The notes under the pieces: generated by a model | Told to the model about the DNA's origin: nothing | Seen by the model: only the letters and a program-made list of their open reading frames with translations | Database searches by the model: none | Translations under genes and position numbers: made by a program | Source of the DNA: Pyronema omphalodes | Taxonomy: Eukaryota > Ascomycota > Pezizomycetes > Pezizales > Pyronemataceae | NCBI GenBank assembly: GCA_024516155.1 | Contig: JAJJXM010000016.1 | Location: 737,501 to 801,500 of the forward strand | Direction of reading: 5' to 3' | DNA: 64,000 nucleotides | In this document: in pieces, positions 48,858-62,358 of the stretch | Layout of the letters: every line of letters begins with the position of its first letter | Position numbering within the stretch: position 1 is the stretch's first letter

Positions 48858-51589
48858 AACTCGGCTTCGGCTGCGGGTGCACTGCACGGACGGCGACGAC
48901 GGGAAGATCGAGGATAATTTGGTTATGAATTATCAGCGGGTACGTATACATATGGTGGACTGATACATGCTGGAGGCGAGGTTATCGTTCATTCGTGTTG
49001 TATCACAGTGAGACAATTCGTTTGTATCGGTTGGATTCGCGGTATCCTAAAGATGCTGTGCTGCGGAACTGGGGCGATTCTGGCGGCGACGACGACGATG
49101 GTCTAAGTTGAGCCTCCTAAGACCAGGAGCGAAGACCGTCTTTTAGTTGAGCCTCTCAGGACCACCAGGAGCCAGAGCCAGAGCCAGAGCCAGAGACTCG
49201 CTCGCTCGCTCGCTAGCTGAACAAGCACGCTAACGCTTACGGGGGCTTATTCATCAAACTTAATCATGTGACAGTAATTCGTCATCCAAGCCCAAATGGT
49301 CTACATACTGCAGGGATGTAATTTCCTCTCGCTCCGCCTCGTTCAGAGTTGGTGGCAAACTTATTTGCAAATCGGAAACGCCTAGAGAGCTTCGGCTTCG
49401 TCATCGTCATCGACGCGATTAGATATCGTTTCAAAAAAGATCGGGAACGGAAGAAAGAAAAAATGCGGCGCCAAGATCATGCGTTCCGTCCCCGTCTGCC
49501 TAAGCTCCGTATGCTGCATCTGTCTGAGCTCCGTCTCCGTATGACTGAGCTCCGTCTGCTGCATCTGTCTGAGCTCCGTCTCCGCCGCACACTAGCGGGA
49601 GCAGAGCCTGACAGCGGTCGGATAATCTAGTGCCCGTCGGAATTCTCGTCGAGTGAACCGCGGTTCAGAGGTGCGGTCGGATGTACCTGCAGCGCGCTGC
49701 GCGCCCGCACCAACCTGTCTTTTTATAATGTCCCAAACCCATTCCGATATGGCGTCAATCACTTTTTTTTTTTTTCGTTCACTCCCTGTCGTCAGTCTAG
49801 ATACACAGATAGATTGCCCAGACAAATCAGCGAGATTATGGTGGGATGGCCTTTGCTGCGCGATCCTGCAGAGTTTTTCAGAGAAGGAAATAGTGCTTCG
49901 CTTTGCTTTCGAAACGGCGTGGAAATTTTTAAGATTGGATTTGAATTTGGATTGGGGATAGCATGGGATGGGATGTTGCGGTAAAAAAAGAAAAAAGAAA
50001 AAAAAAAAAAAACACAGAAACAAGAAGAAAAAGAAAAAGAAAAGTAAAAAACAAAAAATTGATATGATTATCGTTATTGAGATATATGTCTTCTTCCATC
50101 TAACCTTCTTTGAATTTGGCTTCAGTTTTACCTTTCTTCCCTCCCTGGTACGGAAAACTTCGTTCCTTCCTTCCTTCGTTCGTTCGTTCGACTTCCTTCG
50201 TTTTCCTTCGCTAGGTTCCTTGTTCGTTCCCCCCTAGATTCACAATCCCTAGTTTCCTCGTTTTTCGTTCCCTCCTTCGTTCGTTCGCCATGCGATATCC
50301 TTAACAGTAGTCTGGATTGATACCTGATTTAGCTATAGCGCGCGGAGGGGGGGAGCCGTGTATGCCACCATATGGGCGCAGTCTTTTTGGCAGCCAGACG
50401 TAGTTTGGCGTCAGATGTATGTAGTCTGGCGTAGTCAGGACTCAGGTGTATGTCCGCTACCATAATAAACTAAACCACCAAAGTGATAGCCCATATAAAC
50501 CAAAGGCCGATCAAACAGCTAAAGAAACCTAGGGTCCACTGCATTTTAATACTGTACCTGCAACTTACTGATTGGCTTGTTTACTTATTATTTGCTTATT
50601 TGCTTATTTTGTCTACCGTAGACCACCATATCGAACATCGCACATCGCACATCCTTATTCCTGCTCCACTGCTCCACTACTCCACTACTCCACTATATCC
50701 GTGGCTTCCAGACCCCCAGTTCTTCTGATCCAGAAACCTATGTTTTCCCTGAGCTTGTGGTGCTATGTAGCTACTGTAGTTTATCATCCTTAGCCCCCTC
50801 TCCCCCCTACCTTGGTGGCATATACAGATCGTTCCAGAGAAATAATCATATGCATATCCGTATTTCCATAGCAATTCTTACATACCCATATCATACCCTA
50901 CCAATTTCCAACATATGTATGGTCTATATGTAGATGCAGACATAATAAGGTTCTAGAAACCGGTGGGAAAGGCATAGAGATAGAGATAGAGATAGAGATA
51001 AATAAGGCCTAGATCTTTATGTCTTAACGGGAAGTTGGAATGATATATATACATATACATGCGTTATTGGCTGGAGTCATAAATGCATATATAGATTGAA
51101 ATATTGAGATTTTAGACTGGGTTGTTTCCTGGTTGCAGGTTTTGGAGATCTGGTTGTTGGTCTTGTGATATACGCATCATACATAACAATCATAAGCATC
51201 ATAAGCATCATGACAAGAATTGCAGAATTGATAAAGACAAAGATAAAGATAAAGATAAGTATAAAACAACAGTTACATTAATCCCAAATCAATCAATACG
51301 TTTACAACAAATCATTTCATACATACCCAACAGATAAATATAAATATGAAACCACAATACAGTAACCCCAATCCTGAATGCCGAATCTTTAAACCCTCAA
51401 CAATCGCAGCATACAGCGTAGAACACAGCGAACACAGCCCAGTGCACAGTAACCAAAACAAAAACGATAGTAAACAAACAACAAAAAATAAGCATAATTT
51501 TTCCTCTACATGGCACAATCTAGTCCCTCAGTCCGATACAACATAACGCCAGTAACGCTAGTAACAGTAACGCTAATCATTATATAAAC

Positions 51590-51810
51590 CAGAAATCAGA
51601 AACCAGAAACCAGAACCCAGAAATCAGAAATCAGAAACCAGAAACCAGAAACTACTGACATCATATCAATATCAAATTATCAATATCAATATCAACATCA
51701 TCTCCCTAGTCCTATCAATATCAATACCAATCACAATATCATCTTCCTAGTCCTATCAATATCAATACCAATCACAATCACAATATCAGTATCAATCACA
51801 ATATCACGAT
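51590..51810. repeat. AGAAACC/AGAAATC and TATCAA arrays
   Basis: Degenerate CAGAAA(T/C) heptamer repeats (about 51590-51650) are followed by interrupted TATCAA hexamers and a longer duplicated block with the words TCCTAGTCC (about 51665-51810). Confidence 0.75.
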
Positions 51811-52211
51811 TCCAACCAACCAGCCAGGCAGCAAGGGAATATCCGAGAGTCAGAGCTCAAGTCTGAGCCATAGCACCGTTATCATCATCATTATCTCATA
51901 CCCCACCTTCCCTTCACCCTCCGTATTGTGCCAAAAAGATATTAAGTACACTACTGACCGAGTACTGGGTACTGGGTATCTCCGAATTCCGCTAAACCGC
52001 ACTGTATTTATTTATTGCTTGATATATCGAGCTCTGTGGATACGCCTATATATCAGAAAAGCATTAGAGTATTAATGGTAGAATGGTAGAAGAATGGGAT
52101 TGTTGTTGTGGATATTATTTATTATTGTGAATATGCGAAATAAAAGTTATTCCTAATGTATCCATTCTTGTGTTATTGAGATTGTGTTATTGATATTGAT
52201 ATTGTCTTACA

Positions 52212-52392
52212 CCCCCCCCCCCCCCCCCCACCACCCCACCCCCCACGGTTCCTTCTGTTTGCTTCTATCCATCTTCTATTGCCGTCTCCTGTCCCACTTG
52301 TCGCAGCAGGTGGCCGCAGTCGTAGTATGGTGTGTGTATGCCATCACAAGGAGGGGGGGGGGGGGCTAGTGGGTGAGCGAGGGGGGGGGGGA
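52212..52392. repeat. Poly-C and poly-G tracts
   Basis: An 18-C run at 52212-52229 and G runs near 52353-52365 and 52382-52391 are opposite-sense tracts within 180 bp, which could pair or form quadruplexes. Confidence 0.8.
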
Positions 52393-52899
52393 GGTTAGTA
52401 TTTAGTTCTCGGTATAGACTGGTAATAAGTTTCAGATTTTGCTTCCGACTTAACGGTTAGTCGGTTGAGTCGGGTTACTGCAGTTTCTTACGGTTTCTTG
52501 CGGTTTACTGGAATTTTGCCTTTGTAGGAAGGTGAAGGTGAAGGGGAAGGGGAAGGGGAAGGTGAGCTGGGGGTTATTGTTGTGTGTATATGTGATGCTG
52601 AGGAATTGGGAATGGGGGATGGGGAATGGGGGATGGGGGATGTTATTTTGGAAATGGAAATAGAATCGGAGGCAAGGATAATTTTTTGGAGGTGAATTCG
52701 GGGAATTTAAGATATCTGGAAAATGCACAATATGTCCTCTACGCATTGTGAATATGTCTTCTTCGGTGTATAAATACTCTCGAATATCGCTGGGAGTTTT
52801 TAGGAACTTAAATATTCTTAAAAATCCTTAAAAATCTTTGATGGGAAAACTTTAAATCACGAGACCAGGCCATCACACTGTCACGACTCTCAATCACAA

Positions 52900-52941
52900 C
52901 CTCAACCTCAACCTCAACCTCAACTTCAACTTCAACTTCAA
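52900..52941. repeat. (CAACCT)n/(CAACTT)n hexamer array
   Basis: About seven tandem hexamers, shifting from CAACCT to CAACTT units. Confidence 0.8.
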
Positions 52942-53655
52942 TAAACGCAGTCATAATCCTCCATATACACAGACCACACTGCATATCATGCCCGACAAAC
53001 AAACCAAAAACTACCATACATACCAAGAGTATGTATAGCATCCAGAATAGTCTCAATTGAGATAAATAAATCTTCTTTATCCCTTATCCCTTGTCCCTTG
53101 TACCTTGTTCCTTATTCCTTGTTCCTTGCACTATGGCCATGTCCGTATGTTGTATGTTGTATGTAACCACCCCCCATAACCCCAGCCCTTTGCCACAACC
53201 CCCTTACCCTTACCCCCTTGCCCGGAATCATTGATTGTATTGTATTGTATTGTATGTATTGCATCTACATATCTACATATCTACATTATATATTATTAAT
53301 TCTGTTATTATACTGTATATTGTGAATGTATATGCTATGTATATTTGCTGAACGTATATTACATGGAGTCGGAGGGCAGGAGGCGAAGGGGAGGGGGATA
53401 GGGATAAGGATATGGATATGGATATGGATAGGGATGCATAAAACAAGCAAAGAAAGCGAGATCTCGATATTGATGTTCATAAGGTAAGGTAAGTAAAAGT
53501 AAGGAATTCAGATATATTTCTTGGTTTCCTGGTTTCTTTGAGACTGTAACATCACTGTCATCATCATTATTGCCACCGGCATCGTTACCTTCATCATCAT
53601 CATCGTTGTCATCATTGTCATCATCATGGTCGCATATATTCGCAAACCTTTTGAT

Positions 53656-53688
53656 ATTAAATATTAAATATTAAATATTAAATATTGA
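53656..53688. repeat. (AAATATT)n array
   Basis: Four to five tandem AAATATT units, palindromic within each unit. Confidence 0.75.
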
Positions 53689-56071
53689 TCAACATTATTT
53701 TGTTTTTAAGCAACATGCTACATGCGCCACATTTTCAACTTGTTTTAGGTCTTAGATCGGCTGTTTTTTTCTGGTCAAAGGGGAGATGATTTTTTTTTTT
53801 TTTTTTTTGCTTTGGGGTTTTCCTTTTCTTTACTTGGTGGATGCATCAGCATCAGGATGTACGAAACGGGAGTGTGGCTGTGGCTATGGTGGTGGGTGCA
53901 ACTTTAATCAGGTAACTTCATATTCAGGCGAATCATCATCTCGTCTGCATGCTTTGCTTTGCCTCGCTTTGCTTTGCTTAGCTTAGCTTTCTTTTGCTTT
54001 TGCTTGCCTTTGCTTAGCGTTTCTTCGCTCTGCTTAGCTTTGCTTTGCGCTGCTTCGCTCTGCTTCGCTTTAGGCTCGCGTTAGCTTGGCTGCGCCTGGA
54101 AATGGTGTGGTACTGGTGTGGTTGTTAGCGTGTATCGAAGGTACAGACTAGGTAGACTAGGTAGACCCTGTACAACCGAGCGAGAGGGTTGACAACCCGC
54201 CTATGTGCGAGCTTTGACGGCGCGGTGGGTGAACTCTGTTAGTGTGCCCTAAGTAATCATCCGGTTAGATTAGCCCTAGTTTTTAATGCTGCCCTTCGCT
54301 ATGGTTTGATGGTGCTGCTTCTGTTCTATGCTGTTGGGAAAAGCATGAATAGAATTGGGGTGGGTGCTATGTATGGGGGACAATGGGAGAACGAGGATTG
54401 GTTGAGGATGGAAGGGATGACAGAGCGGTAGTGAAGAGTACTTAATGATGAGAATGATGAGAATGGCAAATGAAACAATGATGAGAGTGACGAAAATGAC
54501 GAAGATGACAGAGCGAGGTAAAAGAAAAGGATTTCACTGGCTGCGATGGTCGAGAGAAGCAAGGAAACGATGTCATTCGCTGAGTTGCGTAACCAAACTC
54601 AAGGAAGAATCCACTGGCTCAACCAAATTTCAAGAACAGGCATCCACTGGACTCAGCTCGAACTCAAACAAGTATCCGAATAGTGGCTGCGATGTATGTA
54701 CTCAAGCAAAAGAAAAGGAAAGGATTCCATGTTCAACTCGAGGAAAATCATCCACTCCTCACAATCCCCTAGAGGGAAGGTGGCATACACATCCAGGCTC
54801 AGAGCTGGTCTGAACATCAGCGAACATGGCTGATGGGGGGGAAACAGTGGGGACAGTGGAAACGGAGGGTGGGGAGGAGGAGAGAGGGGGGGAGATGATG
54901 GTGGTGGGAGGGGGAAGGGGGGAGGGGAAAAAAAGAGGGGGGTACGTCAGTCTGCAGATGCAACTAAGACTTGCGCTGCCGCAGCTGCATCATACTGCAA
55001 AGTCGTCATCGATTTTCCCGGTTCTAGTCCAGGCGTCGAAAAGCGTGAGCACCACCACGCTGAGAAAATGAGCAGCAGCCCACCAGCCAAACCGAACAAG
55101 TCCAGATGGAGGATGGATGAGCAGAACGAAAAGAAACTGCGATCACTCACCACCGCCCACTCGAGCGAGCTACTGCCACCTTACCGTCCCGAGTCCTCCT
55201 ACTCCGACTCCTCCTCCTCCTGACCCTATTCCTCCTACTCCTCCTATTACTCCATCCCTCCATTTCCACCCCACTCAAGATACATCCAATTATGTCCCCT
55301 TCTCCCCTTCGTTAAAACACCCCCCAATCCCCCCTCCACACCTGCCAATTCAACCCCTACGGCATCAACCCAGCAGCAGCAGAAGCAGCAGCAGGCCCAG
55401 CATCAGCTTGAACGCACCAAGCCTACTACTACCACCATCCGCGGTGAAAACAATTAACGGCCCCATCCCAAATCTGTTCATCGTCCAGAAGCCTGCAAAA
55501 CAACCGCTGCCCACCTCGCAGTACACTACGACCAATCCCAGCAGGCCAAAACAAAACCACCACCTCCACCTCCACCTCCACCACCACCTCCACCACCCCC
55601 CCAGCAATAGAAACCAAATATCCCAGCAGACCTAACTATACTGAACGGACCACCCTCCAGAAAAATAATTACATCCCCTGTTCGCAACATACCGATATCC
55701 CGATCAAAACGCCTTCAAGCAGCCAAAGCCCCCCAGCCCATATCCACCACCGCAGCCCCGAAAATATTTTCTTGTTATCTCGCTCTTCAGCGCCCCTAAA
55801 CATCCCACACCAAACAACCTTTCTCGTCTTAGTCCAGCTGTATTTGTAGATTTGCCGATCTCGAGCATCCCATCCTAGCTGCACACCTCCGTTTTTCGCC
55901 GTCATATCATCCGGAGACCCCCCGTCGCAACACACGACTCCTTTCAATCCAGGCATCCGGTTATCTGTTACTTATTCCACACCCCTTCCCTCCCGTTGTT
56001 CGCCGGCGAATCGCACCGTTATATACCCGTCCTCCCGCACACCGCGACTGTCACCGAACATATACATCCGC

Positions 56072-58078
56072 ATGCACGACGCCCCCACCAATCCATACGC
56101 GTTCTATTCATACATCCAGCCGATACCTGCTCTAGTCCACAGCACTATCAATAGGAACAGAATGAACTCCCATTACACCAGCGCAGGAGGCGAACCGTGG
56201 GTGACGGCGAGCTACGACCTTCCGCTACAGCTCGAAGAGGATTACGGCTTGACCTTTCTTCAGGGCTGGCACAACTCTGGAATTATCGGATTCGAAACCT
56301 ACCAGGACTTTAAGGACCCTTACAGTCTCGAGCCTTCACCAGAGTTTTACGGACCTTTACAGCCTGAATTCAACATCACACAGCAGCAGCACATCCACTC
56401 TCACCCTATGGCGGTACCTCAGAGCATGTCTCAGCATCACGATGCTGACTACAGACACAGCATCAGTGGATGCTCAACTGGAAGCGGAACACCCTCAAGC
56501 TACGACAACTGCGAGTTGAAAGGAGAGATTACTCGCAGCAACAGCGTTGACTCATCGCGCAGTGGAGGATCTAGCTGGAGCAACGAAGCTGGGCTTGCTA
56601 CTAGAAAGAGCACGAGTCCCAGAGGAAGAAAGGGTTCGATAGCTAAGGAGCTATCCCTTAACCCCAACCGCAGACATAGAAGGAGATTTTCGGAGGACAA
56701 GAAGAAGGAGACCCATCAGACTCGCCTCACTGGCGCTTGTCTTCGGTGCTGGAGAAACCGTAAGAGGGTAAGGAGCTCCGGCTTGCTTGAATAAACGGCA
56801 GGAAGCTGACAGGAAACAGTGCATCAAGACCGATCATGGGTGCTGCAGATACTGCAACACTGTCGTTGACCCGACCCCCACTACTCCCTTCTTCCGCTCG
56901 CGTATTAGCTCCTCGGAGCTATTTCGGAAAGGTCCGACCGACCCCTTTTGCTGGACTCGCCGCCGCTGGCTACAGACCCCTTTCAACGACACCAAGGTGT
57001 GGCGATCGCCACAGTTGCGGCTTGTCGTGACGCAGGGAATGGGCCTCCAGCTTGAGCTCACTGTGAAACAATACCAACCCTTACCAGAGGACCAGGACAC
57101 CTACACCTGGGTAGACAGCAGAACCGGACATGCCGGCGCATTGACAATGCCGCGGTATGCCGTTGCAGACATTGGAGGAGCACAGGGCGCAATCAACCGC
57201 TATGTGGAGGACCATATGCAGGACTACATCCAGAAGAAGATCGGATGTGAGGATCTTATCCCCTGGAGCACATTTCAAATGGCGGTAAAGCTTAGCCAGA
57301 CTGAAGGGGTCAGTATTTCCAATTCATTTGTCATACTTGTACATGCTAATATAAGAAAAAGTCTCCGCTTTTGCGCAATGCACTCCGCCTATGGACAGCC
57401 AGCAGGATTATCGAAGATCCTTGGGAGATTGACGGCCAGGAAACCCTCGGAATGGCTCCCTGCATGGATCCCGGCAGCCCGTACTACGGAAAGGTCCCAG
57501 TTACACCTGTAATGGACTTCCAGATTGATAACATTACGATTCACAAAATCCTCTTGCCTCTGCGCAAGGAGGTGCTACAAGAGCTTCAGAAGAAAGTTCT
57601 TGAAAACAAGCGAAAAGACTTTTTGGAAATCTTCTTGACAATGTACATCCTGCTCCACAACATTGAGCTTACCATTGCGCACGACCGCTGGTTTGCGCAA
57701 CGATGGAATGTCAAGGTACGTACCCGAGCTTACTATTCGCTCAAATGCACTTCTAACGTAATCCCATAGACTCGATTCTCCAATTACGACTTAATTGATA
57801 ATGTTGTATTCGGCGCCAACATCATGTTGACATACTTTCACCACGCGACCAAGGGATACGCGGCATTCACCCAGGTTGACTGGAAGAAGACTGCGCTTGA
57901 AAAGCAGCGCGACGACCCTAGCTACAAGTTCATGGACACCGTCAGCACAGCAGCGAAGCAGCAGGAGAGCAGTCTCCGCATTCTGAGAGAGACTGCACAG
58001 TATGACTCACCAATGTTCTGGTGCTCACAACTGTTTTACGGCGACTGGAAGCCAGTTTCGGCACCATGTGCCGCTTAA
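56072..58078 (+). CDS. Zinc-cluster-like fungal transcription factor (4 exons)
   Basis: Exons are 56072-56767, 56820-57308, 57362-57715 and 57770-58078; introns are 52-54 nt and all phase 0, giving 615 aa. A Ser/His-rich N-terminal region and a basic stretch (RRHRRRF, about 203-209) lead to a cysteine module that spans the first intron: C223-x2-C226-x6-C233-x6-C240-C241-x2-C244. The first half fits a Zn(2)Cys(6) DNA-binding cluster, with RNRKR between the cysteines, but the last cysteines are not spaced canonically. Downstream, LLRNALRLWTASRIIEDPW, ETLGMAP, PLRKEVLQELQ and EIFLTMYILLHNIE are typical of a large family of fungal C6-type regulators. An alternative start at M31 (56162) is plausible. 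It probably acts in the nucleus; targets are unknown. Confidence 0.85.
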
Positions 58079-59310
58079 TTACTTAGAGGGGTTGTGTTTG
58101 CAGTTGTTGTATTAGGGATTAAGGGATTAGGGATTTAGGGATTTTACTTGGGAAAAAGGATAAGGATACGGAAAAAGGAGGGGGGGCGGGCCCCCGTCAT
58201 TTTATTCGGGCGTTTTTTTTGGAGTGATGCTTCTTGCTTTTGGGACACCCAGCATTTGAATTACTGTTCTGATACCATGGGCGGGGTTGGTTTTTCAAAA
58301 CTTTTTTATATTTTTTTTGTTCACTTACAATTCATGTAACAATACGATAGTAACTCTACAGGCATTATTTTTCTTTTCTTTGTTATACTTTATGGGTTAG
58401 AAATGTAAGAGGAAAGACATAGTTGATATGGCGAAAGATTTTTTTGAGAGAAAAAAAAAACGTTGCAATCTTGACCTTCCAGACCTTTCGATGTGCATCT
58501 CTAGTTATGTTTCGCCATGTGAGCTCAGTGTCAGACTATCACACACCTCCCCTCATTCAACCTCCGTTGATGGGCCGGACTATGGGGGCCCCACACCCGC
58601 ACACAAGGGCACCAACGGGGTATCAACGGGTAGTCGACATCGACCTGACATCTAGATCATCCGTCAGCGTACGATAAATGCGACATACAGGAAAATCCGA
58701 TTCAACACAACGTCGTTAAACTACCGCGTACCTGCACGACCCATCCGCATCCTAACGTCATGGGAGAGGAACGAAGAAGCGTCCGAGAGGTCCAACCAAC
58801 ATCTTCAGCTCTCGACTGCTGCAGCTGCACTCAGTTAATTGTTGAAACTGATGCGGCTTGCTGCGCGCCCTCGTGAGAGGAAACTGTTGCTCACATCACA
58901 TCATATCACATCACATCACATCATGCACCCGATCCGCTCTCAGGACAGGCATGTTAACTGGTTTGCTTGTTTGGTGACTCTGTAAATTCTCTAGTCAGAA
59001 ATGTAATTCCAGGCCCCGTGAGTGGGTGGACAAACCATGCAACTGAAACTAGTCCAAAGAAAGATACATAACATAATATTGTTACCTGCATAACCTAAGC
59101 TAAGCTATGTATGTAGAAACTCTAGTCTATATGCATGTATTTTAGATGCATATGGTCTAGCTAATTATACAAAGCTAGATTATTTCCTGCAGAAAGAGCA
59201 AGGGAACCCCATCGCTTGTATGTATCATATGTACGCACCTGACGATTTTGGAATAGTCATGTAGCTAAGGTATTACTAGCAGCTGCATATGGCCACAGGA
59301 ATTTCTCATG

Positions 59311-59385
59311 ATGCTTGTAAAATGCTTGTAAATGCTTGTAAATGCCTGTAAAATGCCTGTAAAATGCCTGTAAAATGCCTGCAAG
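59311..59385. repeat. Tandem array of ATGC(T/C)TGTAAA units
   Basis: About seven units of 10-12 bp. The first units carry GCTTG and the later ones GCCTG, a sign of stepwise expansion. Confidence 0.8.
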
Positions 59386-61187
59386 ATGTCGACTCCCCGA
59401 GGTCATTTTTTACGTAAAAAAAGACAAGCATAAAAATATGAAATACAAGCATCAACACGGAACTAGCCTAAGGGGAGACCTGCGGAATTGTTCTTTTCTT
59501 CTCTGCAGGCGGAGAGTGGAGCCCCGCGAAAAAGGTTTATGTGGATCAGAAATTATGGAACAGAGAATCCGTACCCGCACTGCGGCCGATGTAAGGTGAT
59601 CGCTCCTACCACCATCACCCCGTCAAGATTTCCACGGAGAAGCCGCTGTAGGATCTTGCGGAATACCCGACGATTTATGTATGTATGTAGGATACATACA
59701 TACTTGGAATTTTTCGCTAACTTTTTTTTAACACCAGATATCACTCTAAAATACTAGACTCTTAAGGCTTCCCTTTAAAAGATCCGCTTATCAACCACCA
59801 CCATACACTCCGCTTCGTCAAGCGAAGCGAGCAGCGGAGGTTGTAACAGCTAGAGTTAACCCTAGATCATTATGCCAATCGTAATTGCGCTCGTGACCTC
59901 AAAAAAATAGACAGCCTAGAGAACAAACCCTAGGTTGATGTACCTAGTTGTTAGGAAAATAGACTCATCGAAGGAGCGACTGTCTATCTCTAGGCCTGCC
60001 GTCGCCGTGACAGACATGACAGGGGCCGGGAGAGGAGAATGGTGGGCTCTTCACTCGAATGACGTACTTAGCAGACCCATCCTTCTGCAACAAGAGATGT
60101 AATGACGCCATGGGACGTAAGTTTCGTATCAACATTTGATCTTGTGCGTCATTTTCATTTTTTTCACCCCCATCTTTTTCTTCCCCATCGGATTTGATCA
60201 GATCCCCACTCGTTCCAACGGGGTCCAATAATCTTTTTTTTTTCCTTTTTCCCTATTTACTCTATGACTTCTCTTTAAAGGGAGGAGCTTCATCACATCA
60301 CATTACATCTCACAAACATCTCGGCCATATCTTAATGCATGCAGATGCAAAAGGTAGTCCGCAAATAATTCGTTGAGAAATTTCCGCTTACCTTTATGGT
60401 AACCATACATATAGAAAGATTACATGCCGACCATAGATACTTCAACAACGGCCAATGGCCTGGAATTCATATTCAGATAACCGATTGTTAATTCCATTGG
60501 CGAATACGAGGACGAGTATCACGATGGTGACCCACCATCATATGGTGGAGATTCAGTTCCGGACTGTGTTGGCATGAGGAAGCAAGTTACGGTTTTTCTT
60601 ACAAACGCCGCTCATAATCAATAGCCCGCACAGCCCGCGATGAAGGAATTCCTTTCCCGCCTTCTGGAACTTCTGAAGACCGTGGGAAAAGAGGGCCGGT
60701 AAGAAATCCGTACTCTGTAGTATGTATATCATACATCATACATCATTCCAAATTATTATTACATCTTTTCTTCTCTGACTTCTAGAAGCACAATTAAATG
60801 TAGGTGGTAATAGGTACATATAGTATGTTCATATGTACGTACGTAGGGCAGCTGATACGGAAGCTAGCTAGGCCCCGCCTGCTCGTTGAACGTGGGATTC
60901 GTGGCCCGCCTTGAACGCCCGCTGACATGCAGGTAGGATAAACAAAGGCAACGGCCTTCATAACTTTTGCAAAGTAACTTTTTTTTTTGTTTCCGCACCG
61001 TCCAGTTCATTTTATGCCACGACTGAACGAGCCCGATGTTGTGATGACTTCTCGTCCCTGCATGATGAGCACACGATAAGATCGTCAGATGAAGATCTCC
61101 TAGAAAATTGATTTTGTAGAGGGTGCTTGCTATACCTGCAGAGCCTGCATAGTCTTCACTCTTCACCCTTCACTACATCCCATCCCA

Positions 61188-61211
61188 CCCCCCCCCCCCC
61201 CCCCCCCCCCC
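61188..61211. repeat. Poly-C tract
   Basis: 24 consecutive C; length may be unreliable. Confidence 0.85.
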
Positions 61212-62002
61212 GCGCCGCACACACCCCGACTCTATCGATACGCATATGCAGAACATTGCACAAATTCGATGAGGATGAGACAGACAGACGTCCATCTGGC
61301 AACTAGAAATAATAGCCAGTGTAACATAATGTCAGCGGAGGCTAAGGAAATCTCAAATTCTTAACATCAATTGAAGACAACATAGCGGGCGTATGACAAC
61401 AACGAGCGGGCGTGCGTCGGCATCTGAGGCTATTCCTCTTGCCCACCCCGCCAGCACTGAGGTTCCTCCGCCAACGATACTAAGGATTACAATTTCCAAA
61501 TGACGTCCGAAACTCCCAGGGAAGCTCCCAGAAGCTCAGTGAACCGGCGGGGCTACCACACAGCGTGTCAATTGTAAATAAGTTCATAGGCCGATTAAGT
61601 GAATTGACCAATTGACAATAGATTGGATTGAAGAAGGTTGGAAACGTGTCAAGCTGTACACACAAGCCTCCAAGAACAACAGTACATTCCAGAACCTCAT
61701 TGATGCCGCTCTCTATGCTCTTTCTTGGTGAATTGGAGTAGAGCCGCAAATTCCTTATACCAGTTCTTGGGCCTGATTAAAATGCGAACTCCGCGAAGTT
61801 GAAAAGTTATCATCATACCAGTCAGCCAGCCAGCAAGGAAGGAATCAGCAGTTTAGAACCAGACTAGCTTCGAAGCTTCAACTCAGCTCAGCTCAGGAAC
61901 AGGGACAGATTAGGAACGGTATTCGAGATTGACGAAATTGACGACATTGACATTTTTTTTTTGAAAGATCCTGGAAAAGAGAGGTTATTTGACAATTGAA
62001 TA

Positions 62003-62358
62003 ATGGCTTTCACTACTACTACGTATGTAATCCCGGCATTGCGAACATCAGATAAAAAAACACTTTAAACTAACAATTCTGTAATAGTCCATACGCTCTC
62101 GACTCATACCTCAAAGACAACGAAGGCGATAGGTTGCAACGAACTTTATGTTCCCTATGCGGTGCAAGAATGCCAGAAATCATCTCAGAAGCATTAGCCA
62201 ATGATAATCTCGACATCTCAGAAAATAGCTCTGGCTTAACCTCCGCCGGAAAACCAAAGTGCAGAACTCACTCCATGGTCACAAGATCAATGGCTGCGCA
62301 AGGTTCGCAAAGTTCGCAAAGTTCGCAAAGCCAGCAATTTTCAAAATCAACTCAATAA
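62003..62358 (+). CDS. Small hypothetical protein with one CxxC motif (2 exons)
   Basis: Exons are 62003-62022 and 62088-62358, joined across a 65-nt GT-AG intron (GTATGT...CTAAC...TAG); the product is 96 aa. It has a short N-terminus MAFTTTTPYALDSYL, a single CSLCGAR motif (about residues 35-41), an acidic middle and a Ser/Gln-rich tail made of a 9-bp tandem repeat coding GSQSSQSSQ. There is no signal peptide. A lone CxxC could bind metal only as a dimer or with another ligand (C72 and H74 follow). I do not recognise the family. The upstream ATG and clean splice sites support a real gene. Confidence 0.65.

Larger units (their letters stand above)
41483..56071. other. 14.6-kb gene-poor, microsatellite-rich region
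   Basis: I could support no coding gene here. Many short open frames exist on both strands, but they are short, overlapping and compositionally biased. The region is packed with simple repeats and homopolymers (individual arrays listed separately) and with recurrent ATGTATGTAC-like words. The right end (about 54.9-56.07 kb) is C-rich and could be a long promoter or leader of the transcription-factor gene. Long non-coding transcripts cannot be excluded from sequence alone. Confidence 0.55.
58079..62002. other. Gene-poor region with simple repeats
   Basis: No coding region could be supported. A minus-strand frame at 59965-60228 has an acidic, low-complexity translation and no splice support. 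Notable sequence is the repeat array at 59311-59385, CACAT repeats near 58890-58923 and a poly-C run at 61188-61211. Confidence 0.5.

Noticed and set aside
55117..55635. 172-codon Pro/His/Ser-rich open frame
   Set aside because: Pure low-complexity translation from CCT/CCA/CAC repeats, with competing open frames on the other strand; more likely leader or promoter of the transcription-factor gene.
59965..60228. 87-codon minus-strand frame with a CHVCHGDG segment
   Set aside because: Short, without splice support or recognisable family; the frame is bounded by low-complexity acidic sequence.
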